Positions 9,333-19,590 of a stretch of DNA of 64,000 bases are shown here, piece after piece. A program made the translations under genes and the position numbers. The DNA comes from Loripinus fragilis (lineage: Eukaryota; Mollusca; Bivalvia; Lucinida; Lucinidae). Numbering within the stretch: the stretch's first letter is position 1; every line of letters begins with the position of its first letter. The stretch covers positions 66,428,223-66,492,222 of the forward strand of contig OZ026524.1 of NCBI GenBank assembly GCA_964019695.1. The letters are read 5' to 3'. A model generated the notes under the pieces. The model searched no databases, was not told where the DNA came from, and worked only from the letters and a program-made list of their open reading frames with translations.

Positions 9333-10263
9333 ACTGAACAAAAGTGAAAACGCTACACTACAATTATCTACATTTTGTGAGAAAGTATTGGACAAAAAGT
9401 ATTTACTAAAGCTTAGTAATGTTAACCAGACATCCAGCAAACGATTCGTCAAAACCCCACCATTTTGTCTCGTTTGATGTCTGTGTTATGCTCCATTAAG
9501 TGTTTAAAGCCATATTCATTGATTTTTGCTATTGCGCATGCGCAAATTAGAATTGTTATGCTTATCAAAATTGGTCATAATTGTGTTGCATAAAAACACA
9601 AGAAAACTCATTAATCACTTGAAACAAGCTCAGAAATCAATTTTGAATTTATCAAATTTGTAAAAAATTGAAAATTGTCTCCCTTTGACAAAAACAAATA
9701 GGGAATATTAAATGTTTGGTAATCTTCGATTTATCACGATTTTCGATAATTTTCTTTTGCCAAATCGGGTAGACCTCTCAGCACATTGTTTCAGACCATT
9801 TCTCGACTAGTAATGTCCTCATACTAAGATGCAACAAGACATTGCTTTTCCTATGGAGATTTTAGTGTTAAAATTTCAAACTTGGCAATTTGATGGAAAA
9901 CACGCTTTTTAAGATGGCTTTTCTAAACGATCAAAACACACTTGAGATAAGTCCTTCACAGTTCTGGTTGTCACATGTCTAGACTACCATTTCGTGCAGT
10001 CGGATCTCGTAGGTAATGGATTTCTGAAGGCCTAAATTGTGTGAGATTTCTGTTTAAATTTGCAACCTGAAAAATTGGACCCCTGTCACATTTAAATGGC
10101 TAGCATATGTTTCCTCTTGACAACATCCGTATAATTTTTTTTATTGTTATGCATTATGCAGTATTTGAACATTAAGATACACTTTCATTTGCATTCTTGG
10201 TTTGCATAAGTGTGTAAATATATGGCAAACAATTCAGGTGTAGCGTTTTCACTTTTGTTCAGT
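9333..10263. mobile_element. Non-autonomous DNA transposon, ACTGAACAAAAGTGAAAACG ends
   Basis: The left end ACTGAACAAAAGTGAAAACG is repeated in inverted form at the right end (CGTTTTCACTTTTGTTCAGT with small change), including the following CTACAC/GTGTAG. Flanks are TAT/AT-rich, as expected for a TA or TAT target duplication. The 931-bp interior has no transposase ORF. Ends of this style occur on Tc1/mariner-like elements, but I cannot assign a superfamily. Confidence 0.7.
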
Positions 10264-10396
10264 ATATGTGCAAAAATCTCATTTAAACGCCCATATTGCT
10301 GTATCACGCGCAGCAAGAGGTCTGATTTTTCGCATGACCATTCCTGTATTTCCATACTTTTAGTGAAGTGACAGCTGCTGCATAATTGCGTAATGA

Positions 10397-10698
10397 CATG
10401 CGCAGATCACGAAAGTTTTTGTCAGAGGGGGTCCAAAACTGACAACTTTTTTCTTAGTTCATGCGATGGAGAGAGGATCCAAATGCCACTAACAGTGGGC
10501 CATCATCGGCCCGCCAGTGAAACGCCATAGAAATGGCGTTTCACTGGCGTGCCGATAATGGCCCATCATTGAATGATGGCTTAGTGGCTTTGTGATTTTA
10601 GGGGATCTGAATCAATATTGCTGAAATACCAATATTTTTGTCATTTTTTCAGGGGGGGGGGGTCCAGATCCCATGACCCCCCTCTGGATTCGCGCATG
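10397..10698. mobile_element. Foldback/MITE with CATGCGC...GCGCATG ends, copy B
   Basis: Related to 8934-9207. Its central hairpin is better preserved (GCCAGTGAAACGCCAT with inverse ATGGCGTTTCACTGGC). A G run and a C run lie near the right end. Confidence 0.7.
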
Positions 10699-10938
10699 TT
10701 TAAACGCCGACGTTGCTGTATCTAGAACAGCTAGAGGTTTGATGTTTCGCGTGAGCATTCCTGTGTTTCAATACATTTAGTGAAGTGAAAGCTGTGGCAT
10801 AATTGCGTAATGAGCAGGCTCGTCTGAGCGTTCACTGCTTCCTGTTGTAATTAGTACCAACATATTAAGTAGTGGTCCATATGTTGTGGGTATTCGTTGA
10901 AAGTCTTACCAAGACAACTCAAATGAGCACCACAATAT

Positions 10939-11173
10939 GAGCCACGACATGTGATTTCCAACAATGTGGCATCATGACAAGTGTAGACTCAGAGGAGCCT
11001 TGCAGACCCGTTTTAAGCTTAATAACTCCAAATGATATTAAGCCAGTAAGTCAACAATCATAGATATTCAAGTGACTAGCTAAGGCTGTGATCAGACTGC
11101 GCAATTGCGCAGGCTGATCTGAGGCTTTGCTGGTCGCACATACCACATTGTTGGAAATCTCATGTCGCGGCTC
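10939..11173 (-). mobile_element. MITE, GAGCCGCGACATG family, copy 1
   Basis: Terminal inverted repeats GAGCCACGACATG / CATGTCGCGGCTC continue into TTTCCAACAATGTGG and inverse. An internal palindrome GACTGCGCAATTGCGCAG sits off-centre. Six copies occur in this window (also 12463, 30307, 35801, 55021, 55351). It interrupts a satellite unit after 'caccacaatat'. Confidence 0.85.
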
Positions 11174-11366
11174 ACATGTTACTTTATAGCTAAATAACTG
11201 TAAGGATTATATCTCCATTTATCTCTCACTGAGGGCTTTTGATGGCTATAAATAAAGTTTGAGTATTGGACTAAATGTTGTGGGTATTCCTTGGAAGTCT
11301 TACCAAGACAACTCCAAAGAGCACCACTACATGTAACTTTATAGCTAAATAACTGTTAGGATTATA

Positions 11367-12044
11367 TTATACAATTATTGACTTCAATGAGGTAGACATA
11401 AGGATTTATCTACCCGAAAATGTGATAATTCACAGAGGCCGCTAGGCCGAGGTAAATATCACTTTTAAGGGTAGATAAAGCCTTATGTCTACCGAAATTG
11501 AAGTCAATAACTGTTTTGTTATATGACTTTTCATTTAAGAATGAAATTTTTGCTACTTTCACTTTCATGTTCAACCTTCAATCTAAGACATCTAAGGACT
11601 TTCTCAAATGTTTTAGCAACTGTTATTAAAATATTTTAATGTAGTATTTTTCATTTTTAAATGTATATTATTTCTCTCAATGGGGGATGTAAAATGTTAT
11701 CATTAAACTGTTTTACAGTTTGTCTGAATAAGCAAACAAAACAAAACAAAACTGTTGTAAAAGTTCATGAAAGTCTATAATTTACCTGTTGGGAGGTGAA
11801 ACAGCAAATCATGTCAATTTCACGCAGCACATGCTAGTTTCATACTCATCATGCTATTTTTAGCTCAATGGAGGGTAATATTGCAGAAGTGTCAAAAATA
11901 TTAACTTATGGAAACTAGTTCGAGCTAGTTTTTATGCAATATTAACTTGTGGACCGGTTTAGACCAGTTTCCAGGTAGACATAGAGATTTATATTGACAA
12001 ATTGGGCCAATCAGGAGACTGGATTCTCTCCAGTCATATAACAA
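11367..12044. mobile_element. ~680-bp insertion in a satellite unit, with foldback left part
   Basis: It splits a satellite unit between 'ggattata' and 'ctatttatctc'. Its left part is a foldback: TTGACTTCAATGAGGTAGAC pairs with GTCTACCGAAATTGAAGTCA (about 11374-11510). A second 'aggtagacatagag' block lies near 11972. There is no ORF. Exact ends and target duplication are unclear. Confidence 0.55.
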
Positions 12045-12462
12045 TACTATTTATCTCTTACTGAGGACTTTTGATGTTTATAAATAAAATTTGAGTATTG
12101 GCCCATATGTTGTGGGTATTCGTTGGAAGTCTTTTCAAGACAACTCAAATGAGCGCCACTACATGTTACTTTATAGCTAAATATCTGTAATGATTATATC
12201 ACCATTTATCTCTTACTGAGGGGTTTTGTTGGTTATAAATAAAGTTTGAGTATTGGTCCATATGTTGTGGGTATTCGTTGGAAGTCTTTTCAAGACAACT
12301 CGACATGTAACTTTATAGCTAAATAACTATAGGGATTATATCACCATTTATCTCTTACTGAGGGCTTTTGTTTGTTTATAAATAATGTTTGAATATTGGT
12401 CCATATGTTGTGGGTATTCGTTCGAATTCTTACTAAGACAACTCCAATGAGACCCACTGCAT

Positions 12463-12699
12463 GAGCCAGGACATGTGATTTCCAACTATGTGGCATTTTT
12501 ACAAGTGTAGACTCAGAGGAGTCTTGCAGCTCCCTTTTAAGCTTAGAAACTCCAAATGGTGTTGTGTCAGTAGCTCAACAGTCATAGAATATTCAAGTGG
12601 CTAGCAAAGGCTCTGATCAGAGTGTGCTCATGCTCAGGCTTATCTGCGGCTTTGCTGGTCGCACATACCACAATGTTGAAAATCTCTTGTTGTGGCTGA
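12463..12699 (-). mobile_element. MITE, GAGCCGCGACATG family, copy 2
   Basis: Same orientation and same position inside the satellite unit as copy 1, but more diverged (GAGCCAGGACATG... and TTGTGGCTGA end). Confidence 0.8.
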
Positions 12700-12750
12700 C
12701 ATTTAACTTTATAACTAAATATCTGTAAGGATTATATCACCATTTTCAAA

Positions 12751-13396
12751 TGATTTTATCTCTTACTGAGGGCTTTTGATGGTTTTAAACAAAGTTTAAG
12801 TAGCTTTTTATGTCGTTGTTGTTTGTTGTGGCCTAAATATGTCCTATTCTCCCATAAATGAGTTCAAATTCTTGTAACAGGGATGAATTATTCCATCCAA
12901 GATTGGCTTCTTCTTATTGTTGTTTGAGTCATACATTGCATTTATATGTGAAGGGTGGTGGCTCAGTGGCGGAGTGCTTGACTGGTGTTCGAGCATCACC
13001 GGAGGCACTGCAAAGACACTTTAGCCACTTCTTAGGACTGGTTCAATCCAGGAAGATCCGTCTTGACATGACTATAAATATAAGCAATAAATTCAATTTT
13101 TGGAATGTTAATGGAATCATGATTACTTTGGGTCTCTTGCAAAGTTAAAGTGAAGCCCGAATTACTTTGCAAGAGACCCAAAGTGTTCATGGCTCCATGA
13201 ACATTCCAAAATTTGAATTATTTTCTTAAATGAATGTATCTCTTACTGAGGGCTTTTGATGGTTTTAAATAAAGTTTAAGTAGCTTTTTATGTAGTTGTT
13301 GTTCGTTGTTGCCAAAGTATGTCACATTCTGCCATTAATAAGTTCTAATTCCTCTAACAGGGATGAATTCTTCCATCTTATTCGATACAATCAAAA
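12751..13396 (+). repeat. Composite SINE/hairpin repeat, second cluster
   Basis: This has the same order as at 2741-3706: 'ctgagggcttttgatggttt', tRNA-like head at about 12955 (GTGGCTCAGTGGCGGAGTGC), hairpin arms at 13085-13220, then the start of a further unit which is interrupted by the 13397 foldback. Confidence 0.7.
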
Positions 13397-13808
13397 CACT
13401 GGTAAATGTATACGTCAATTTGGTGGTATTTACGCGTATTGCTGGTACTTCATAGACCGGAAGTGGTAGATATTGGTGTTAATACTATGTAGAAGAACAT
13501 GCCATATGCCAAAAGGACTTTAGAATTAGATCATTTTTAAGTATTCAGTATGTGCATGGCGATTTATGTAAGCATTTAGGAATAGATTCGAGTACCGATC
13601 ATCCAGATCGGTACTCGAATCTATTCCTAAATGCTTACATAAATCGCCATCTGCATGCTGAATACTTAAAAATGATCTAATTTTATAGTCCTTTAGGCAT
13701 ATGGCATGTTTTTTATATAGTATTAAGGCCAATATCTACCACTTCCGGTCTTTAAGGTACCAGCAATACGCGTAAATACCACCAAATCGACGTATACATT
13801 TACCAGTG
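13397..13808. mobile_element. 412-bp foldback element with ~200-bp arms
   Basis: The ends are CACTGGTAAATGTATACGTC and its inverse. The two arms stay complementary through the centre, where ATCGGTACTCGAATCTATTC follows a few loop bases. It interrupts the composite repeat: 'gatacaatcaa' stands on the left and 'atcaagattgg' on the right, giving a likely 5-bp ATCAA target duplication. The antisense and sense ORFs here only reflect the palindrome. Confidence 0.85.
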
Positions 13809-13930
13809 TGATCAAGATTGGATTATTCTTGATGTTGTATGAGTCATGCATGACATTTATGAGTGGAGGGTGGTGGCTCAGTGGCGGATTGCTTGACTGG
13901 AGTTCGAGCATCACCGGAGGCTCTGCAAAG
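13809..13930 (+). repeat. Composite repeat continued after the foldback
   Basis: This resumes the interrupted unit and reaches the tRNA-like head (GGTGGCTCAGTGGCGGATTG), then is itself interrupted at 'ctctgcaaag' by the retroelement relic. Confidence 0.65.
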
Positions 13931-15465
13931 TAAGTAAGAGTGCAAAGATCAGGAATCAATACAATCAAGTACCACACCTGACCCAGGATACGAATAGGAA
14001 AGTGACAAACTCACAGTAGACACCACAAACGAGAGCCAAGAGGTCAGCCCTTTCCAGCAGGGGACCACAAAGCACATATAAACAGACGCGCACAAAGACA
14101 TAGCAAACACAAGACAGAACAAAAACATAAAAGATCCACAAAAGAAGTACCGCCTTGGAACGGTCAGTAAAATATTTTACTGGAGGGTTTAAACCGGTTT
14201 AACGGCGCCAACCTCACCCTTAATTCAGATGTGGATCAAGACACATAGATATTTGGTTTGTATGAAAGACCCCTAACTTATCAATGCATCATCTAAAACA
14301 TATAAATCAAGATATAACAAGGAGATAAAGCAAGGATAAGGACTCAACAGTAAATTAAACAGAATTTCGGAGCAAAAGAAATCCAACAGGTAAGCCCCGG
14401 TGGGCCCGACAAACAGCCAAAGCATCAGGCCCCTACCATCTCATCAATAGATAAGTCTTTAAGTCGGAACCATCATAGAGTCTGAAGTCCGACCCACCGG
14501 TGTGCAATTAAAGAGGAGAGCAAAGTTGCCAACCATGATTGGGTTGACTACCAAGCATGCAGTCTGTTGCAATACATTAATATTATAGCCAATCTTTTTA
14601 TCATGGGAAATTATTTTAATGAACTGCGCTGAAAAATTATTAGAGCCAACAATCTTCTTCAATTTATACACCAAGTCACCATAGAAATCAGGTTCCGAAA
14701 AGCCTTGGCGCAAGAGAGATTTAAGTCCAACTTGGAATTAAGAAATCAAATCATAGTATCGTCTATAAAATTTTGAAAATGTTTTGCGAAGTTTATGATA
14801 CCGATAGCCTTGTTTAAGAAGTTAAGTTTCTGAGTTAAAGGTCTTGTGAATCTTCAAAAACATTTTTGAAACTCTTCATAATCTAAATGACATTGATGAG
14901 AAAACCAAAATGCTGAAACCCCATCTTAAAATTCCGACCGAGTCAGAAGCTATGCAGGGTTAAAAATTTTGCAAATTAGCATAAAAGCCCCGCCCACATT
15001 ATTGTTTTGAGATGATTTTTCAAAATGTCATATTTTATGTAGTGCGATTTCTAAGCAAATAAAAACAGCACAATTAAGCTTTTATATGCAAATGATGCAT
15101 TTTATCATATTGAATCATTTTCAGCATATAAAATATTAAATAATGTTAAAATAAATGAAATATATTAAATTTAATATTTCAAAAAACTCAAATGACGTCA
15201 TATGAGCCTCTCGCATATTTTCATCTAATTAAATTTTGAAGCCTTCATATCTTGGTAACTATTTTGAATTTTTTGATGGGGGTTTTTGACATTCTATTTC
15301 TCTCATTACTGGCTTTTCAATCTATAGGAGTTTGAAAAAAGTTTTTTTGAAGCTTCACAAGACCTTTAACAATTTATTGCGAGTGTTGAAGTCAGCAACA
15401 TAGCTAGATGCTCTAGCAAAACGAATGAGTTGAGAGATATAGACTCCATAGGATGTAGAACGAGG
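13931..15465 (-). pseudogene. 5'-truncated retroelement relic (C-terminal part of a reverse-transcriptase protein plus 3' UTR)
   Basis: On the minus strand, peptide similarity to a mollusc/cnidarian reverse-transcriptase protein family runs in order: SYGVYISQLIRFARA (15463-15370), then GYRYHKLRKTFSKFYRR (about 14815-14760), an in-frame TAA, then RQGFSEPDFYGDLVYKLKK and NVLQQTACLVVNPI (14713-14459). The 3' UTR follows to 13931, with 'accgccttggaacggtcag' and a terminal TTACTTACTTT-type end. The reading frame is broken by the stop, a small shift and a nested TTAA element. It splits a SINE-like unit ('ctgcaaag' ... 'gacactttatcc'). Family placement is from memory of protein patterns and needs a search; I would guess Penelope-like or a related class. 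Confidence 0.65.
14839..15365. mobile_element. 527-bp MITE flanked by TTAA, nested in the retroelement relic
   Basis: The ends AGGTCTTGTGAATCTTC and GAAGCTTCACAAGACCT are inverted repeats, extending to 'aaaaacatttttgaaactc' and inverse. TTAA stands on both sides (14835-14838 and 15366-15369). Leaving the element out makes the flanking relic continue as one related coding segment, which confirms the boundaries. A TTAA target is typical of piggyBac-type elements; no transposase is present. Confidence 0.8.
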
Positions 15466-15950
15466 ACACTTTATCCACTACTTAGGGCCTGGTACAATCC
15501 AGGAAGATCCGTCCGATATGACTGTAAATATAAGCAATAAATTCATTTTTTGCAATGTTCATGGAATCATGATTACTTCGGGCTTCACTTACTTTGCAAG
15601 AGACCCGAAGTGTTCATGGTTCCATGAACATTCCAAAATTTGAATTCATTTCTTAAGTGAGTTCTAATTTGTAACAGGGATGAATTCTTCCTTCTTATTG
15701 GATACAACCAAGATTGGATTTTTCTTAGTGTTGTATGAGTCATGCATTGCATTTATATGTGGAGGGTGGCGGCTCAGTGACGGAGAGCTTGACTGGAGTT
15801 CGAGCATCACCGGAGGCACTACAAAGTCACTTTATCCACTACTTAGGACTGGTTTAATCCAGGACGATCCGTCTCGATATGACTGAAAATTTTGTTGAAT
15901 AAAGAATCAAAACAAACAAACAAACAAACAAACAAACAAACAAACAACGC
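15466..15950 (+). repeat. Composite repeat, third cluster, with SINE tail
   Basis: It resumes the SINE body ('cactttatccactacttagg'), then the GGAATGTTCATGGAATCATG hairpin (15540-15650), another head (15770) and a complete 3' tail made of 'tgaataaagaatcaaaacaaa' plus (CAAA)n ending at about 15945. Confidence 0.7.
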
Positions 15951-16844
15951 ATTTATGAGCAAGAATACCAGGTGGGATATTCATTTTGTAAACAAGAAAA
16001 TGTCAAAGGGCCTGTTTCGTTAAAATGAATATAGCAAACCTTGACTATCATCCCGAGATTGTTAAGTTATTTAATCACATGACGCGCTTCAGGGAGTGAT
16101 ATAATGTCATGCAATAGCAGCAACCACTATTATTGCATTAAAAAGCCGTGTCGCACACTATAAACAGCCATGTTTAAACCGACAAAAAATCATGTATTAA
16201 TCAGGCAATTCACCTGCTGTTGTTGCACAGCTTTTGTACTTTACATATATGTATTCTAGGCCGTCACAAAAATGACATCATCAACAGTAACGTGCATAGA
16301 AATAAACGTAATTTAGTGACGTTAGGATGACGTAAGTCTTTGCTCTGGAACAGGCTTTTTCAAAACCTACGAATCCTTCATGCTTTTGTGCGCCATTTTA
16401 GTAATACAAAAATAAACTTTTCGAAGCGTTTTTCCAAAGTATTCAAGAGAAAATGACTTTATGCAATAATAACGATCAAACATGGTTTTTTGATACATAA
16501 ACAGCTGCTAGAACCCTCGCCTTTTAGGCTCATTTCCCCATTGTTTAAAATGCAAAATACGAGTAACATATCCAGTCCTTCCTAAATATTCACACATAGA
16601 AATTTCCAAAAGTTTATCACTTTGAAAGAAATTCCCTAACTTTTTCAGATTTCTGTAGAAAAAAAATTGAGGTTTCCCATCTCCCAAAAATGAATGGTAT
16701 ATTAACAACTGGGGAATCCCTGTTGTCTCAAAGCAAATAAATAGATGATTTTATCATAGGGGGTGATCTTAAACAATCAATACAATTTTCTCCTGCTTTG
16801 GGCATAACATGTTCAAACACTCTTGATTTTGATTTATTATATCT
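15951..16844. other. Gene-free spacer
   Basis: No gene or repeat shared within the window is recognised. Confidence 0.5.
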
Positions 16845-17089
16845 GGCCCCGAGGTTATAAAACTTTTTTCATGCTCAACTCAGCTGAGCACGAAATTTAT
16901 CCTGCTCATGAATGTTAAAATGCCAACAATTGTTGGCATTTTTAACATTTATGAGCATGATAAATACAACATATGAGAGACTTAAAGCAAGAATCTCCTT
17001 TATTTGTCGGTAATTTAGTTTTTATGAGCAGTTGAAATTTTATGCTCAGTTGAGTTGAGCATGAAAAAAGTTTTATAACCTCGAGGCCT
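16845..17089. mobile_element. MITE, GGCCCCGAGGTTATAAAACT ends, copy 1
   Basis: The terminal inverted repeats extend about 40 bp: GAGGTTATAAAACTTTTTTC and inverse, then ATGCTCAACTCAGCTGAGCA. A central CCAACAATTGTTGG palindrome is present. A shorter relative is at 35338-35466, and a right-end remnant lies near 30165-30240. Confidence 0.8.
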
Positions 17090-18597
17090 GGTCTTTTATC
17101 ACCTTCTTATAAAACAAACAAAGGTATATGACCAATTGAATGATCCACTGGAGTTTTCTTCTGACAATAACCTACTCCTTGTTTAAAGCTTGGCCACTCC
17201 ACATGAATATTTAGTGGAATGCTACCTTTACAGAAGCTTTGCCATTAATTCCTTGAGTACCAGTACCAAATTAATCACAAAACATGAATAATTAAAACAG
17301 CTTCAGATCAGGGACTCTTTGTTTGCCATTTGAGCTCACCTGAGCTAAAATAAAAACTCATGAGTGAGCTAATAGTTTGACTATGGTGTGAGTTCGACTT
17401 CGTCCGTCATCAAGCACTGGGCCATTTTAACTCGAATTTCTTTTCATTTGGAGACCACTTAGGGTGCGGCGGCGGGTGCGGGGACGAACGTTGGGTCAGT
17501 AGTCCAAGATGGCCACAACACCAATATATGGTAAAAAAAGGGATAATTTTTAAGTCTTCCAATCCAGAACCAGAAGGGGGGGGGGGTCAACTTTGAGCTT
17601 GCTGTGTAGCATTTGGGATGAGGGCCCATCCAAATTTGTTCAAATTGTGACCTATTTTACAAGGTCGAATTTGTTTCTAATGCATCTAAAAGGGAAAACA
17701 ATCTTACAAAGACGATCCACAAAAACTGTTGAAGCCAAAGTCATTTTACTGGTTTGAAATGAGGCAATGAATATAGAAACGAACACTTAAGGTCAAAGTT
17801 AACCATTGGTCTTTCAGCAAAGGTCATTCATATTGGATTGCCAACACTAAATTAAAATATATTTTTCTTGGAAACTACTAGCCCAATTAAACTCAAATAC
17901 GCAAAGTACATTTTTACAAAGATTTCCTAGGCAATCGAAATTTAAGAGCTTTTAGTAGGTTTATCCTAGCCAAGGCTTTTCATTTTAGAAATGGTAGCAA
18001 TGTGTTTGTGCCAGCAGCAAGTTCGTATGAAAGCTATTGTCATCCTCTTGTCAAGTGCTACCCTCTTGAGGATTGACTAAGTTTGCAACCAGTATGGTAG
18101 CACGGCTAAGTGGTGTAGCATGAGATAGCCCTTTCCGTGAATATTAAATCATGGTGTCACAACACTAAAATAACACATCCAGCTCATCGCCATCTCCGCT
18201 CGCGGAGATGGCAAAGAGATGGGTTTTTAATCTAATAGCTCGTCACTTTTGTTTGAAACGGCTACTCTGAAAAGTTTTCAAATGGCTACTGAACTTTCAG
18301 TAGACAACAAATTTTAGCTAAGTGCTGAGAGATGGCAAGCCTTTTTGAAAAGTTTATACTTGTCACAAGATGTTTGTGCTATGTTACATAGACATTTTCA
18401 GATGCAGTTATTTTGCTGGCGTTTAAAGGACTAAATAATGTATTTTGTGTCTATATTGAGGTAATGGCGCAAGATGATACAGTTACTTTTTAATAAAACC
18501 ACGCCTCATTTTCAGCTTTCACCTATGTCTAAAGTTGACCAGTCCTTATTACGCATTCATGAGGTGCCGCCTTTACAGAAAGCGAAAAGTCAAGTAA
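17090..18597. repeat. Old bivalve-type interspersed repeat and spacer
   Basis: From about 17330 the sequence carries 'gagctcacctgagct' and 'gttcgacttcgtccgtcat', then diverged text to about 18010, a pattern common in bivalve repeats. 18188-18213 is a GCCATCTCCGC palindrome. 18380-18590 shares DNA with 32170-32330 in inverted orientation. No gene. Confidence 0.55.
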
Positions 18598-19590
18598 TAC
18601 ACGACACCTGTCTGGCATACTTGAAATAGTACAGCGTATTTCTGCTCTCGGAATCTGCTGCCATTTCTCCTGAAGTGCAATAGAGTAAAGTCGGGTATAT
18701 TCGGACAGACAGCTAAATTCGGACAGCGACCTTGTTTGTTTCATATTTCAAATATTGGAATAAAAAAAATAATTAACTTAGCAAACAGTGAAAATCCTGA
18801 TGAGACGGCTCATAAGGAGCCGTCTCATCTGGATTTACAACGATTGTAAATGTGTGTCCGAATTTACCTGATGTCCGATTTACCCGACTTTACCCTACCA
18901 CGTTCCTGGAGAAATCTAATGGGTTTCAACTTCCCTTATTTTTGGTTCTGGTAATAATACACATGTATGTCAAAACCAAAGTCGACAATTCTGTTATTAA
19001 TCCAACACAGAGATATCCATTTATACAAATTTATACCTTTTTGTTATAAAAAAAAACAACAACAAATAATGGTCCTTTCTTTTTGTTACTTAGCCGATAT
19101 TGATGACTTTACCTTCAATATTCAGATTTATGATCATATCTACAGCTGATGCGCGAATTCGCCAGAGCCTTCGCTGATTGCATAAACAATAAGTCAGTGA
19201 AATCACGTAAATTCTGAATCCTAGGACTAAAGGTTGTATTTCGAACAATCGAGAGTTACGAATCATAGGGGGTAGACATATAACCCTCAAAATGATTATC
19301 TGTATTTTCCTATCAAACATATGTTTGGGTACGTAAAAGAAACGTCTCAGTGAGGCGTTTCTTTTATGCACCAAAACATATGTTTTCATTAACAGTTATC
19401 AAAATAGTTCATAAATATCTGAATCTAGTGTGTGGAATCGATTTCGAAATGATATCGAATTAGCGAGTACATGTATTTAAAAAATGAAGTTCTATTTTTC
19501 GAGTTTACTGTACTTAAATCTAATGTGCTGACTGAAATCAAGCTTAAAAAGTTGCTTTTTGATCTTTATATTATCAGATTATAAGGCAAA
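18598..19590 (+). repeat. Upstream region of copy 3, duplicated with that of copy 2
   Basis: It matches about 4033-5327 starting at 'cacgacacctgt'. It contains the AGAGTAAAGTCGGG MITE (18682-18896, with the GAGACGGCTCATAAGGAGCC hairpin retained), lacks the CTG-flanked MITE, and carries only the inner stem of the copy 2 palindrome (19333-19373). The last 85 bp before the ATG are identical to copy 2. Confidence 0.85.
18682..18896. mobile_element. MITE, AGAGTAAAGTCGGG ends (upstream of gene copy 3)
   Basis: The full-length form of the element at 4396, with the central hairpin GAGACGGCTCATAAGGAGCC. The right end reads TACCCGACTTTACCCT. Confidence 0.8.

Larger units (their letters stand above)
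10874..12750 (+). repeat. ~155-bp satellite array, five units, with insertions
   Basis: Units carry 'ccatatgttgtgggtattcg', 'cttaccaagacaact', 'actttatagctaaataactg' and 'ctcttactgagggc'. The 'ttgtgggtattc' marks are at about 10885, 11278, 12108, 12265 and 12406, so a plain unit is about 140-157 bp. The first and last units contain a MITE at the same internal site; the second contains a ~680-bp insertion. The last unit passes into the composite repeat that follows. Confidence 0.8.

Noticed and set aside
13526..13732. 68-codon minus-strand ORF
   Set aside because: It lies wholly inside the foldback arms and its open frame reflects the palindrome.
14459..14713. 84-codon ORF as an independent gene
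   Set aside because: It is the terminal part of a larger retroelement relic with a stop upstream and a nested insertion.
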